Shown here in pieces: positions 25,199-34,111 of a stretch of 39,946 nucleotides of DNA. The first letter of the stretch is position 1; each line of letters opens with the position of its first letter. The notes beneath the pieces are model-generated. The model made no database searches. It was not told where the DNA came from and saw only the letters and a program-made list of their open reading frames with translations. A program made the translations under genes and the position numbers. Origin of the DNA: Lachnospiraceae bacterium UBA3826. GTDB lineage: Bacteria; Bacillota; Clostridia; Lachnospirales; Lachnospiraceae. Where the stretch lies: NCBI GenBank assembly GCA_002393095.1, contig DGII01000165.1, positions 1 to 39,946 on the forward strand. The letters are read 5' to 3'.

Positions 25199-26722
25199 TT
25201 AGAACTTAAAGTAGATAAACGGATTACCGCCGCTTAAAGCCGACTGATATACACTGTACCAGAACACTGCCAAAAGCATAAGCTTAACCAGAAAATTCTT
25301 ATAATACTTCTTGAAAAACTTCATGGGATAAGGCGTACAGAACAATATACAGATGAGCAAAAGCCACCAGTACGTCTGCACCAGCTCCCACAGCATACTG
25401 AACCCGTATACCACCATTCCCTCCAAGGGCACACCGATCATTCTGAGAAGATATTCAGACAATTGTGTCACATCTGTTATATTGAATATCGTCCATGAAA
25501 CCGGAATGAGCACTATCATATACAGATGACCCAGAACCTTGGTCTTCTCCATCCATTTCCCGTATGTAAGCTTCTCTAACATAAGGACTGCAAAAAGGAA
25601 CAGACCCCATATGATAAAATTATATCCCGCTCCGTGCCATATGCCTGTAAGCAGCCATACCACCAGCATATTAAAGAGCATCCTTATCTTACTGCACCTG
25701 TTACCGCCAAGAGGTATATAGAGATAATCCTTGAACCACCTTCCGAGTGTCATATGCCAGTTACGCCAGAAGGAGGTCATGGTCTTAACGGAATAAGGCT
25801 CCGAGAAATTGACCGGAAGCTCAAATCCAAGCATCCAGCCGACACCCATTGCCATAAGCGAGTAACCGAAAAAATCAAAATATATCTCCATGGAATATGC
25901 CCATGCTCCAAGCCAAGCACTGGCAACATCCACTCCATAAGCCCCGACTCTCCAGATATCATTCCAAAGTGCAGCTATCTTATCAGCCAACAGCACCTTG
26001 TAACCAAGACCTATGATAAATGCCGTAACACCCTTCTCCAAAAGTCTGGGGCTTACACCCTTCTCCTGCTCAAGCCGCTCACTGACCTCCCCGTACCTTG
26101 TTATGGGACCTGACGTTATCTGCGGGAACATGGTCGAATATGCGGCAAAATGCAGCAGACTCACCTTTCGGGGAATATCCGCTCTGTATACATCCACAAT
26201 GAAGGATATCATCTGGAAGGTATAGAAGCTTATTCCCAAAGGAAGGGCAAGCCCGATACTTCCCATATCCATCTTCAACACAGAGCCTGTCATCTCAAGT
26301 ATGAAATCCAAGTATTTGAATATACACAGTATTCCAAGGTCATATATCAAGGCCGTAATAAGCCATATGGTAGCGGCAGGACTTTTAACCTTTGTTAAGG
26401 CTTCTTTTTCCTCCTTGTCCTCCGTCTCCGTCTCGATATCAAAATCTATTATATCTATGTCGGGATCATCATCCGTGTCGGATTCTTCTTCATCATCCTT
26501 AACCTGTCCACCTGCATATATCTTCTGTATCCTGCCCGCAATAAAGTAATTCACAAGTACCGATACCACCAGTAAAAGCACGTAAACAGGGCTGCCCAGT
26601 GCATAGAACACAAGGCTGCCTAAAAGCAAAACTATATTGCGAAACCTAGGCTTCGCAATATAGTATACTATCAAAAATATGGGCAAAAAATGAAATATAA
26701 AAGCTAATCCCGAAAAAACCAT
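25199..26722 (-). CDS. MBOAT family O-acyltransferase (AlgI/DltB-like)
   Basis: A 507-residue membrane protein with about ten or more hydrophobic segments. Family motifs are PLGISFYTFQMISFIVDVYR near 161, FPQITSGPITRY near 199, SFWRNWHMTLGRWFKDYLYIPLGGNR near 317, and LTGIWHGAGYNFIIWG near 358 with the conserved His363. These enzymes move acyl groups from the cytoplasm onto extracellular polymers, with an SGNH partner; such a partner gene lies next, 119 bp downstream. Residues 74 to 110 are a strongly acidic insertion that I do not recall from ordinary members. The lead-in before the start has only a loose GAAG site. The glycan target may be the exopolysaccharide or another wall polymer. Confidence 0.92.
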   Translation of the reverse strand: MVFSGLAFIFHFLPIFLIVYYIAKPRFRNIVLLLGSLVFYALGSPVYVLLLVVSVLVNYFIAGRIQKIYAGGQVKDDEEESDTDDDPDIDIIDFDIETETEDKEEKEALTKVKSPAATIWLITALIYDLGILCIFKYLDFILEMTGSVLKMDMGSIGLALPLGISFYTFQMISFIVDVYRADIPRKVSLLHFAAYSTMFPQITSGPITRYGEVSERLEQEKGVSPRLLEKGVTAFIIGLGYKVLLADKIAALWNDIWRVGAYGVDVASAWLGAWAYSMEIYFDFFGYSLMAMGVGWMLGFELPVNFSEPYSVKTMTSFWRNWHMTLGRWFKDYLYIPLGGNRCSKIRMLFNMLVVWLLTGIWHGAGYNFIIWGLFLFAVLMLEKLTYGKWMEKTKVLGHLYMIVLIPVSWTIFNITDVTQLSEYLLRMIGVPLEGMVVYGFSMLWELVQTYWWLLLICILFCTPYPMKFFKKYYKNFLVKLMLLAVFWYSVYQSALSGGNPFIYFKF

Positions 26723-26752
26723 CTTAATCTTCTATCCGTCAGCTAATGGGAT

Positions 26753-27877
26753 CTATCTTGAGGCCTTGCTGACTTCCAAAACCTTGGTCCTCATCTCATC
26801 TTCAATACGTGCAAGCTCCTTCTCCGCCTCGGCGCGCTTAACACGACCTTCCTGCTGGATCTTCATAACCTCATCCAAAGTATCGATAAGTGTCTGGTTG
26901 GTCTGGGTAAGAGTCTCAATATCAACGATACCTCTCTCACTCTCCCTTGCAGTATCAATGGATGCCATCTTAAGTGCCTCGGCATTCTTCTTAAGCAACT
27001 CATTGGTAGCATCTGTAACTTCTCGCTGTGCCTTAGCCGCATCCTGTGAATGCTCAAGTCCGATAGCGATGACCATCTGGCTCTTCCACAGAGGGATGGT
27101 ATTAAGTATCGTAGACTGAATCTTCTCAGACATTACGGTATCATTAGACTGTATAAGTCTGATCTGGGGTGCCATCTGCATAGAGATATTACGTGTAAGC
27201 TCCAGATCATATATCTTCTTCTCAAAACGATCTATCATGGAAGAATAATCCTTGGCTGCCTGTGCATCCTCCGGAAGTCCCGTCTCCTCTGCCTTCTTCA
27301 AAAGCTTGGGAAGCTCTTCCTCTCTGGCAGTCTTAAGCTTATCCTTGCCTGCTAAGATATAGAGTGTAAGATCCTTGTAGTACTGCTGGTTAGTCTCATA
27401 CATCTGATCCAACATGGCCACATCCTTCATGAGAGTTACCTGATGACCCTCCATGGCCTTAACTATACCGTTGATATTATTCTCGGCCTTGTCATACTTA
27501 GCCTTAAGAGCTGCTACCTTGCCTGTGCTCCTCTTAAAAAGTCCTTTAAGACCCTTAGCCTGCTCACCGGCATCAAAGCCTTTCAGCTCCGTTACCACTC
27601 CGGAAAGCATGTCTCCTATCTCTCCGAGATCCTTGGTCTTAACACTTGATAATGCGCTCTCTGAAAAATCCGCTATCTGCTTCTGTACTCCGGCGCCATA
27701 CTGGAGCACCATCTGGCTGTCCATAATATCTATCTTCTCAGCATAAGCCTTGATCTTCTCCTGATCCTCTGCCGTAAGGTCAAGATCCTGTGCCTGAGTC
27801 TGTGCGGGTGCCGCTCCGGTAACTACACTTGCGGTCGCCTGTGTCTCTTCTGCCGTTAATACTGCCTCTTCTGCCAT
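26753..27877 (-). CDS. telA: TelA/YceH-like toxic anion resistance family protein
   Basis: A mostly helical protein of about 374 residues with the TelA signature: QIRLIQSNDTVMSEKIQSTI near 245, then LNTIPLWKSQMVIAIGLEHSQ and QREVTDATNELLKKNAEALK. The N-terminus is a low-complexity Ala/Thr/Glu tail and the C-terminus a likely coiled coil (EGRVKRAEAEKELARIEDEM). The family was named for tellurite resistance, but its real role seems linked to envelope stress and is not settled. The start at the second ATG (27877) has GGAGGG 8 nt upstream; the first ATG overlaps that site. It directly follows the xpaC gene, a conserved arrangement in Firmicutes. Confidence 0.9.
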   Translation of the reverse strand: MAEEAVLTAEETQATASVVTGAAPAQTQAQDLDLTAEDQEKIKAYAEKIDIMDSQMVLQYGAGVQKQIADFSESALSSVKTKDLGEIGDMLSGVVTELKGFDAGEQAKGLKGLFKRSTGKVAALKAKYDKAENNINGIVKAMEGHQVTLMKDVAMLDQMYETNQQYYKDLTLYILAGKDKLKTAREEELPKLLKKAEETGLPEDAQAAKDYSSMIDRFEKKIYDLELTRNISMQMAPQIRLIQSNDTVMSEKIQSTILNTIPLWKSQMVIAIGLEHSQDAAKAQREVTDATNELLKKNAEALKMASIDTARESERGIVDIETLTQTNQTLIDTLDEVMKIQQEGRVKRAEAEKELARIEDEMRTKVLEVSKASR

Positions 27878-27905
27878 GTTCATTCCCTCCTTAAGAAACT
27901 CACCT

Positions 27906-29138
27906 TTATTCTTCCTTAGCCAATCCGTCCTGTCCTAGCATAGACTGGAGTACTCTCGCATCAGCCGTTACATCCCATACGGAATCCCTGAAAAGCTTGT
28001 TGAGAAGCTCTGAAAAAGCTCCGTTAATGGTATCTATCGTCTTCTCTATCTCATCCTTGGCCTTCACTATATCAGACCCCGGTTCGGCTACCTTGTCATA
28101 CTCCGCATATGCTTCCACAAGCTTAAGCATCGTGGGAAGGTAATAATCCATAAGCTTATGGCAGTTCTTCATCTGATCCGGATGTTCCTTCACTCTGCCG
28201 AATATATCCTGAAGCAAGGATTCTGTCCTGTCAAGCTTTGCTGATATGGCTTCACCCGGTATCTCATCATTGAGCTCATGAAGCCTTACAATGACCTTGC
28301 TGCCTTCACTCATCATATCATTAAGCTCTCTAAGCTGTTCGGGAGTAAGAACGGACTCGGTATTGTCTATACCCTGTCTGGCAAGATTCTCCTCGGCTTC
28401 TTCTATCTGATGCTTCTTGCTCTCAAGGTACTGGTCATATACGGCCTTGGATGCCATAAATGTCGTCTCCTCCTCATCAAGAAAGCCTTCTGGGAAGAAA
28501 TTCTCAGCCAAAACCTTCTTTATATCCCTAACCGCAGTCTTATGATTTCGTCCGGTTGCCGCCTCTATATCGCTAACGGATGTATACATCTTCTCTTTTA
28601 CAAGTTCTTTGAGTCTTCTGGCGAACTTAAGCACCTTACGCTTGTTTATGGACTTATACAACGCCAGACCCCCGAAAAAGGCAAATACCAGTGAAACTAC
28701 AAAGCCTCCGAGTTCAAATCCGGTTAAAAGAAACGCCAGAGCACCTATTACTCCGTAAAAGGTAAAATGGGCTCCTAAAATAATCCCAAGTATGGTGGAC
28801 ACTCCCCAATGATCATTAAACCTGACGGTTTTTGACGCACGCTTCACAGCCTGCGCACGTAGCTCCTTATTACGCTGTATCCTGGCTTCCTGCTCGTCAT
28901 GATACCTCTTGGCGGTGGCACTTGCTGCCGCATTCTTCACACCTGTGTGTGCGCTGTTGGCTGCTGTGTACGCAGCGCGGCTTATCTGGTCGCCCACATC
29001 CCCGATGACCACATTCACCGATCTGGCAATGCTGTCGCTTAATCCCGTGAAATCTCCGCTGCTTAAGGCATCAAGCACAGAATTCTTGATCTGGTCGCCC
29101 AGTTCATTATATTTCTGACTGTTGTTACTACCTGCCAT
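27906..29138 (-). CDS. xpaC: XpaC-like (5-bromo-4-chloroindolyl phosphate hydrolysis family) protein
   Basis: A 410-residue protein. Residues 1 to 105 are an Ala-rich helical region; two adjacent membrane segments follow at about 115 to 138 and 143 to 160. Residues 185 to 240 look like a small winged-helix-type domain (SVSDIEAATGRNHKTAVRDIKKVL, then GFLDEEETTFM), and the C-terminal 170 residues are helical. This matches the XpaC family, named from a Bacillus clone that hydrolysed a phosphatase dye; its actual biochemical role is unclear. It is the first gene of the xpaC-telA pair, 28 nt from telA. A promoter candidate lies in the 101-nt gap after ftsH. Confidence 0.85.
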   Translation of the reverse strand: MAGSNNSQKYNELGDQIKNSVLDALSSGDFTGLSDSIARSVNVVIGDVGDQISRAAYTAANSAHTGVKNAAASATAKRYHDEQEARIQRNKELRAQAVKRASKTVRFNDHWGVSTILGIILGAHFTFYGVIGALAFLLTGFELGGFVVSLVFAFFGGLALYKSINKRKVLKFARRLKELVKEKMYTSVSDIEAATGRNHKTAVRDIKKVLAENFFPEGFLDEEETTFMASKAVYDQYLESKKHQIEEAEENLARQGIDNTESVLTPEQLRELNDMMSEGSKVIVRLHELNDEIPGEAISAKLDRTESLLQDIFGRVKEHPDQMKNCHKLMDYYLPTMLKLVEAYAEYDKVAEPGSDIVKAKDEIEKTIDTINGAFSELLNKLFRDSVWDVTADARVLQSMLGQDGLAKEE

Positions 29139-29193
29139 TATTATCTTTCCCCGAATATATACTATCCTTAAAGCTTAATCCGCACTATTATCT

Positions 29194-29222
29194 ATGATAC
29201 CACATATATGTCTGTTTGTACT
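29194..29222 (-). promoter_or_regulatory. candidate sigma-A promoter for xpaC-telA
   Basis: On the minus strand an AGTACA-like -35 (29222 to 29217) and a TATCAT -10 (29199 to 29194) are separated by 17 nt. A TGG directly before the -10 gives an extended -10. The predicted RNA would start about 50 nt before the xpaC ATG. The -35 matches the consensus poorly, so this is tentative. Confidence 0.35.
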
Positions 29223-29239
29223 ATAGTAAAAGGATTAAA

Positions 29240-31258
29240 TCATTTCATATTGATACGCGCCGCCTTCTCCTCTTCGGGATCGGGCTCCGGCAGCCCCTTA
29301 AGTTCCCTGAATATCTTCATGAATTCCTTACCTGTGATGGTCTCCTTCTCAATCAGGAACTCAGCTATCTTATCTAGCACCTCTCTGTTCTCGGATAAGA
29401 GTCTCTTGGCTTCCTCATAGCTCTCCGCAAGTATCTTCATGACTTCTTCATCCACCAGCGCCGCTGTTGACTCCGCACAATTAAGTGTTGCTTCTCCCGA
29501 AAGGTACTTACTCTCTACCGTTGCAAGTCCTATAAGCCCGAACTTTTTGCTCATACCATACTGAGTAACCATTGATTTGGCTATTCCTGTGGCTTTCTCT
29601 ATATCATTGGAAGCTCCAGTAGTTACAGTATCAAATACTATCTCCTCGGCAGCTCTGCCTCCGAGCGTACTTACAAGCATGGCCTTAAGCTCTGCTTCCG
29701 TATTAAGGTACTTCTCTTCCTCCGGAACCTGCATCACATATCCCAAGGCTCCCATTGTTCTGGGCACTATGGTTATCTTCTGTACCGGCTCGGAGTTCTT
29801 CTGAAGAGCCGATATAAGCGCATGACCCACCTCATGATATGAGACAATCTTACGCTCCTCCTTAGACATGATCCTGTCCTTTTTCTCCTTGCCCACAAGA
29901 ACCTGTTCCACGGCAACGAACATATCCTTCTGACTTACAAGCTCCCGACCCTCCTTAACAGCATTGATAGCAGCCTCGTTGATCATATTGGCAAGATCCG
30001 AGCCAACCGCTCCGCTCGTAGCAAGGGCAATCTCCTCGAAATCAACCGTCTCGTCCATCTTGACATCCTTGGCATGAACTTTAAGTATATTGATTCTGCC
30101 CTTTAGATCCGGCTTCTCAACCACGATACGTCTGTCAAATCTACCCGGACGCAGCAGGGCTTTATCAAGTATCTCCGGTCTGTTGGTGGCACCGAGCACA
30201 AGTATTCCTTTTGTCGTATCGAATCCGTCCATCTCGGACAGGAGCTGGTTAAGGGTCTGTTCCCGCTCCTCATTGCCTCCGCCGTATCTGCTGTCACGGC
30301 TTCTTCCTATGGCATCTATCTCATCTATGAATATGATACATGGAGCGGTCTTGGTTGCTTCTTTGAAAAGATCTCTTACTCTGCTGGCTCCGACTCCCAC
30401 ATATAATTCTATAAAATCCGAACCCGTAAGCGAAAAGAAGGGCACATGTGCCTCACCCGCAACAGCCTTGGCAAGAAGCGTCTTACCGGTACCGGGAGGT
30501 CCCACCAAAAGCGCACCCTTGGGAAGCTTGGCTCCTATCTGGGTATATTTTCCCGGATCATGCAAAAAGTCCACCACTTCCACAAGTGATTCCTTGGCCT
30601 CATCCTCACCGGCCACATCCGCGAAGGTGACACCCGTCTCCTTCTGCACATATACCTTGGCATTAGACTTACCTACGCCCATTATGCCTCCGCCGTTTTT
30701 GGACATATGTCTGTAGGCAAGGCTCATAAGCCCCCAAAGAAGGGCTATGGGCAGGATATAAGTAAGAAGTATCGATAGCAGCCAACCTGAATTATCCGGT
30801 ATCTCATTATTGATCTCAACGCCGGCATCCAATAATCTCGCTGTCAGGGCATCGTTGCTTTCACTGATACCCGTGTAATATGTAATGACAGGATTGCTCA
30901 CGCCAAATAATCCGAGTCCATTCTGACTGTTGGGTGAGCTGCTCTCCTTAGTCTTGGGCGTGATCTCGATCTTATCGGAATTAATATATACGCTCTGCAC
31001 CATGTCACTGTCAAGCATCTTGACAAACTGGTCGTAAGATATCTCCTGACTTGTGGCTCCATTGACCGCCTTCATGAAATAACTCATAAAAAGCAATGTC
31101 ACCAGACATGCGATCAGCAGGAAGAAAAGGCTCTGCTTCTTGGGCGAATTGCTGTTGTTGCTGCCGGGACTGTTACCTCCTCCCGGTCTCTGTCCTCCCG
31201 AACCGCCACCGGAATAACCATTATCTCCACCCTCATAGTTATTGATATTGTTATCCAT
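29240..31258 (-). CDS. ftsH: ATP-dependent zinc metalloprotease FtsH
   Basis: A membrane AAA+ protease of about 672 residues that degrades damaged or short-lived membrane and cytosolic proteins as a hexamer. The N-terminus is an unusually Gly/Asn/Ser-rich stretch of about 40 residues. It is followed by membrane segment 1, an extracytoplasmic domain, and membrane segment 2 (WLLSILLTYILPIALLWGLM). Then come Walker A GPPGTGKT near 253, Walker B IIFIDEIDAIG, the second region of homology with RPGRFDRRI, and the zinc site HEVGH near 475. I set the start at the ATG at 31258, where GGAGG lies at ideal distance, not at 31270. A 10-bp repeat tract lies upstream. Confidence 0.97.
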   Translation of the reverse strand: MDNNINNYEGGDNGYSGGGSGGQRPGGGNSPGSNNSNSPKKQSLFFLLIACLVTLLFMSYFMKAVNGATSQEISYDQFVKMLDSDMVQSVYINSDKIEITPKTKESSSPNSQNGLGLFGVSNPVITYYTGISESNDALTARLLDAGVEINNEIPDNSGWLLSILLTYILPIALLWGLMSLAYRHMSKNGGGIMGVGKSNAKVYVQKETGVTFADVAGEDEAKESLVEVVDFLHDPGKYTQIGAKLPKGALLVGPPGTGKTLLAKAVAGEAHVPFFSLTGSDFIELYVGVGASRVRDLFKEATKTAPCIIFIDEIDAIGRSRDSRYGGGNEEREQTLNQLLSEMDGFDTTKGILVLGATNRPEILDKALLRPGRFDRRIVVEKPDLKGRINILKVHAKDVKMDETVDFEEIALATSGAVGSDLANMINEAAINAVKEGRELVSQKDMFVAVEQVLVGKEKKDRIMSKEERKIVSYHEVGHALISALQKNSEPVQKITIVPRTMGALGYVMQVPEEEKYLNTEAELKAMLVSTLGGRAAEEIVFDTVTTGASNDIEKATGIAKSMVTQYGMSKKFGLIGLATVESKYLSGEATLNCAESTAALVDEEVMKILAESYEEAKRLLSENREVLDKIAEFLIEKETITGKEFMKIFRELKGLPEPDPEEEKAARINMK

Positions 31259-31280
31259 GGTATCCTCCATTTATTCTCTG

Positions 31281-31330
31281 TGTATCAGTGTGTATCAGTG
31301 TGTATCAGTGTGTAACAATGTTTATCAGTG
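31281..31330. repeat. 10-bp short tandem repeat, five copies
   Basis: TGTATCAGTG is repeated exactly three times (31281 to 31310), followed by TGTAACAATG and TTTATCAGTG. The tract lies between the DUF1846 gene and ftsH, and the DUF1846 stop codon at 31327 to 31325 falls inside the last copy. The period is close to one DNA helical turn. Such tracts can change copy number by slippage. Here that would change the spacing ahead of the ftsH ribosome site, but not the site itself. Confidence 0.9.
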
Positions 31331-32812
31331 TTTGTGGTATTTTTTATTATTCTCCTCATACTTGGGTTCACATGTGAGTCTGAGTCCCAGTCTCTTAAAT
31401 GTCTGCTCATCCACGCTCGACAGAAGAACGGATGAATGTGCTTCAAGTCCTCTTAGCTTGGGAAGCATCGTAAGGGCAAGCTCCGCATTCTTATCCGATG
31501 CAGCCGATATGGACAGGGCTATAAGTATCTCATCTGTATGAAGTCTGGGATTATGACTCCCAAGATACCCCGTCTTAAGTCTCTGTATAGGCTCTATTGC
31601 CTCAGGTGATACCAGATGCAGCTCATGGTCTATTCCGGCAAGCTCTTTAAGAGAGTTAAGCAGGACTGCGGCAGAGGCTCCCAGCAGATCTGTAGTCTTA
31701 CCTGTTATCAGAGCCCCGTCCGGAAGCTCTATTGACGCTGCGGGATGTCCCGTCTTCTCTTCTCTTGCAAGGGCTGCTCCAACAACAGGTCTGTCCTCAG
31801 GAGACAGATATGCCTGCTTCATGATAAGCTCAAGCTTATATAAGTCTTCCTTGCAGTCCTTGCCGCGCTTCAGGTCGCACATGCACTGATAATAACGCCT
31901 TATTATCTCCTGCTCTGATGCCTGTCTGCACACATCATCATCTATAATGCAGTTACCTGCCATATTGACACCCATGTCAGTTGGTGACTTGTACGGACTC
32001 TCACCCAATATCTGTGTGAACATGGCATTGAGTACCGGGAATATCTCCACATCTCTGTTGTAATTGACCGTCGTCTCTCCGTATGCCTCAAGGTGGAACG
32101 GATCTATCATATTCACATCATTAAGGTCTGCGGTAGCCGCCTCATATGCCATATTGACCGGATGCTTAAGCGGAAGATTCCATATCGGGAATGTCTCGAA
32201 CTTGGCATAGCCCGCCTTGATATTCCTCTTATGCTCATGATACAACTGTGACAGACATGTCGCCATCTTACCCGAACCCGGTCCCGGTGCCGTAACGACC
32301 ACAAGAGGCCGATCCGTCTCTATATATTCATTCCTGCCGTAGCCGTCATCACTGACTATCCTTGCTACATCCGAGGGATATCCGGGAATCTTATAATGCT
32401 TGTATGATCTTATCCCAAGCTCTGTCAGCTTCTCAATGAACTGATCCGCTGCTGTCTGACCGCTGTACTTAGTGACACATATGCTTCCGACATACAGTCC
32501 TATCCCTTGGAATGCATCCACAAGCCTGAGTACATCCATATCATATGTGATACCATAGTCTCCTCTTACCTTACCTTCATCTATATCCTCGGCACTGACT
32601 GCTATGACTATCTCAGCCTGATCTCTTAACTGGAGCAGCATCTTAAGCTTACTGTCGGGTTCAAATCCCGGAAGTACTCTCGATGCATGAAAATCATCAA
32701 AAAGCTTACCTCCGAATTCAAGATACAGCTTACCCTCGAATTCGTCTATCCTTTCCCTAATGTGCTCCGACTGCATCTTCAGATACTTTTCATTATCAAA
32801 TCCTATCTTCAT
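31325..32812 (-). CDS. DUF1846 family protein
   Basis: A 495-residue protein whose start (MKIGFDNEKYLKMQSEHIRERI) and internal blocks (LYLEFGGKLFDDFHASRVLPGFEPD, VVVTAPGPGSGKMATCLSQLYHE, AGYAKFETFPIWNLPLKHPVN) match DUF1846 throughout. The PGPGSGKMATC stretch near residue 180 looks like a nucleotide-binding loop, although the biochemical function of the family is not established. Length is normal for the family. It is co-directional with the metallophosphoesterase 34 nt upstream and with ftsH 66 nt downstream. The C-terminus (NNKKYHKH) runs into the 10-bp tandem tract, suggesting that the repeat altered the last codons. Confidence 0.9.
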   Translation of the reverse strand: MKIGFDNEKYLKMQSEHIRERIDEFEGKLYLEFGGKLFDDFHASRVLPGFEPDSKLKMLLQLRDQAEIVIAVSAEDIDEGKVRGDYGITYDMDVLRLVDAFQGIGLYVGSICVTKYSGQTAADQFIEKLTELGIRSYKHYKIPGYPSDVARIVSDDGYGRNEYIETDRPLVVVTAPGPGSGKMATCLSQLYHEHKRNIKAGYAKFETFPIWNLPLKHPVNMAYEAATADLNDVNMIDPFHLEAYGETTVNYNRDVEIFPVLNAMFTQILGESPYKSPTDMGVNMAGNCIIDDDVCRQASEQEIIRRYYQCMCDLKRGKDCKEDLYKLELIMKQAYLSPEDRPVVGAALAREEKTGHPAASIELPDGALITGKTTDLLGASAAVLLNSLKELAGIDHELHLVSPEAIEPIQRLKTGYLGSHNPRLHTDEILIALSISAASDKNAELALTMLPKLRGLEAHSSVLLSSVDEQTFKRLGLRLTCEPKYEENNKKYHKH

Positions 32813-32846
32813 ATTCTATCCGCTCTTTCTCCCTGTCCAAACTTTG

Positions 32847-33788
32847 CTAATCGATATGCAGATGTATCACATCCCCTTCAAACCCCGCACCTGTGGTTAT
32901 CTGAGTAAGCTCACCCGTAAGATTGCTCTTATTGTAAAAGTGTATGTGTCCGGATATGACAAGCTCGACAGGACTGTCCTTAGCCTTAACGATGTCTATG
33001 AACTGCGATGTTACCTCATTGGGTATGCAGGAATTATACCCTATAAGCACCCTGCTTCTGCCGTCATCATATGCTCCCCAAGCCTCTATGGACTTATCCA
33101 TAAGCTCTCCGGCATATTCGGCATCCGGTTCTATCGGTACATGCGTACAGAGGATTACGGGCTTGCCTTCCCCGCACAGCTCCTTAAGCTTATCAAGAGC
33201 TCCTTCTGTGACCTGATTGTTATCGTCATCCGTCACCATAACGGTAAAGCCATCATATTCCCTGACCTGATACCCGTTCTTGGTATCACTTATCACTTCA
33301 AGCCTCGGAAGATATTCCTCATAGGCTCTATCCGTATAGTACTCATCACCATACTCAAAATCATGATTGCCCATTCCGTAGATATAATCAATGCCGGTTG
33401 CATCAACCTTCTCTTTCACATATTCAATGGATGCATACATCGCCGAATCAACTATATCTCCTCCGAGTATCAGAAGGTCAGGTGATATCTCTTTAATGTA
33501 ATTCATCTCCTCTGCGAACATCTCATCCGCATGAAGACCATCCGGAGATAAGAAGGCTCCATATCTGAGCATGGCTTTATCCGTCAACTCCTTATCCCTT
33601 TCATCAACAAGTGATATATGAGTATCTGCGATAAAAGCAAGGTCAAAGGGTTCATCGATACCCAGATGCAGCTCTTCCTCATGCACCCTTACATGGGCAT
33701 ATTCCGGTTCTGCACTGCCACAGCCCATACATAATAAAGATAAGGATATGCATACCCCGGTGCATATCCTCATTGATAATCTACTCAT
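32847..33788 (-). CDS. metallophosphoesterase, predicted lipoprotein
   Basis: A calcineurin-like phosphoesterase of about 313 residues. The chosen start at 33788 has AAGGTG just upstream and gives a signal peptide ending LLCMGC, an imperfect lipobox, so the protein is probably exported and lipid-anchored. Metal-binding motifs are in order: FIADTHIS, LGGDIVD, GMGNHDFEYG, CTHVPIE and ISGHIHFY. These form the usual two-metal phosphoesterase site. The substrate is unknown; an extracellular nucleotide or phospho-ester is possible. A longer in-frame ORF to 33845 would overlap the HTH gene upstream and hide the signal peptide, so I reject that start. The HTH gene ends 10 nt before it. Confidence 0.88.
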   Translation of the reverse strand: MSRLSMRICTGVCISLSLLCMGCGSAEPEYAHVRVHEEELHLGIDEPFDLAFIADTHISLVDERDKELTDKAMLRYGAFLSPDGLHADEMFAEEMNYIKEISPDLLILGGDIVDSAMYASIEYVKEKVDATGIDYIYGMGNHDFEYGDEYYTDRAYEEYLPRLEVISDTKNGYQVREYDGFTVMVTDDDNNQVTEGALDKLKELCGEGKPVILCTHVPIEPDAEYAGELMDKSIEAWGAYDDGRSRVLIGYNSCIPNEVTSQFIDIVKAKDSPVELVISGHIHFYNKSNLTGELTQITTGAGFEGDVIHLHID

Positions 33789-33798
33789 AGCAACACCT

Positions 33799-34005
33799 TT
33801 ATCTGCCGCTTTTCCTGTCTTTTGCTGTAAGCTTTTCCGTCTCAACCTTATATATCATGAGTCTTAAAAGATATTCGGGCATCTTACGGTTGCCAAGCTC
33901 CCAGTCCTGAACAGTTCTGTAGGGAATACCGAAGTAATCAGCGAACTCTCTCCTGTTCATACCCGTATCTTCCCTTAATCTGATCAAAGTGTCTCTTAAA
34001 TCCAT
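33799..34005 (-). CDS. small XRE-type helix-turn-helix protein
   Basis: A 68-residue protein that is almost entirely one HTH domain: LRDTLIRLREDTGMNRREFADYFGIPYRTVQDWELGNRKMPEYL, with the recognition helix around IPYRTVQDWE. It resembles small XRE/Cro-type regulators that act alone or as a partner of another protein. It ends 10 nt before the metallophosphoesterase start, so the two are probably one transcript. A GGAGAG site 6 to 7 nt before the ATG is good, and a promoter candidate lies about 50 nt upstream. Targets are unknown; local autoregulation is possible but not shown. Confidence 0.85.
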   Translation of the reverse strand: MDLRDTLIRLREDTGMNRREFADYFGIPYRTVQDWELGNRKMPEYLLRLMIYKVETEKLTAKDRKSGR

Positions 34006-34051
34006 AAATAACTCTCCGTACCCTTAAAGTCCACTACTTCTTGACTGTCCT

Positions 34052-34080
34052 ATCTTACTACATCATACGCATCGGGGCAA
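34052..34080 (-). promoter_or_regulatory. candidate sigma-A promoter for the HTH-phosphoesterase unit
   Basis: On the minus strand TTGCCC (34080 to 34075) and TAAGAT (34057 to 34052) are separated by exactly 17 nt, in the 106-nt gap after the histidine kinase gene. The predicted start is about 40 nt before the HTH ATG. Both boxes match four of six consensus positions. Confidence 0.4.
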
Positions 34081-34111
34081 GGGTTAAATTCTTAAAATCC
34101 TCTATACTTTA

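Noticed and set aside
26753..27877. TelA as true tellurite resistance determinant
   Set aside because: The family name comes from a plasmid phenotype; chromosomal xpaC-telA pairs are common in Firmicutes and no other tellurite gene is near.
33799..33845. Longer metallophosphoesterase ORF beginning at 33845
   Set aside because: It would overlap the HTH gene by 47 nt and put 19 residues before a clear signal peptide; the start at 33788 has a good AAGGTG.
32847..34005. HTH-phosphoesterase pair as toxin-antitoxin system
   Set aside because: The phosphoesterase has a signal peptide and lipobox-like end, so it acts outside; there is no toxin fold or typical antitoxin tail.
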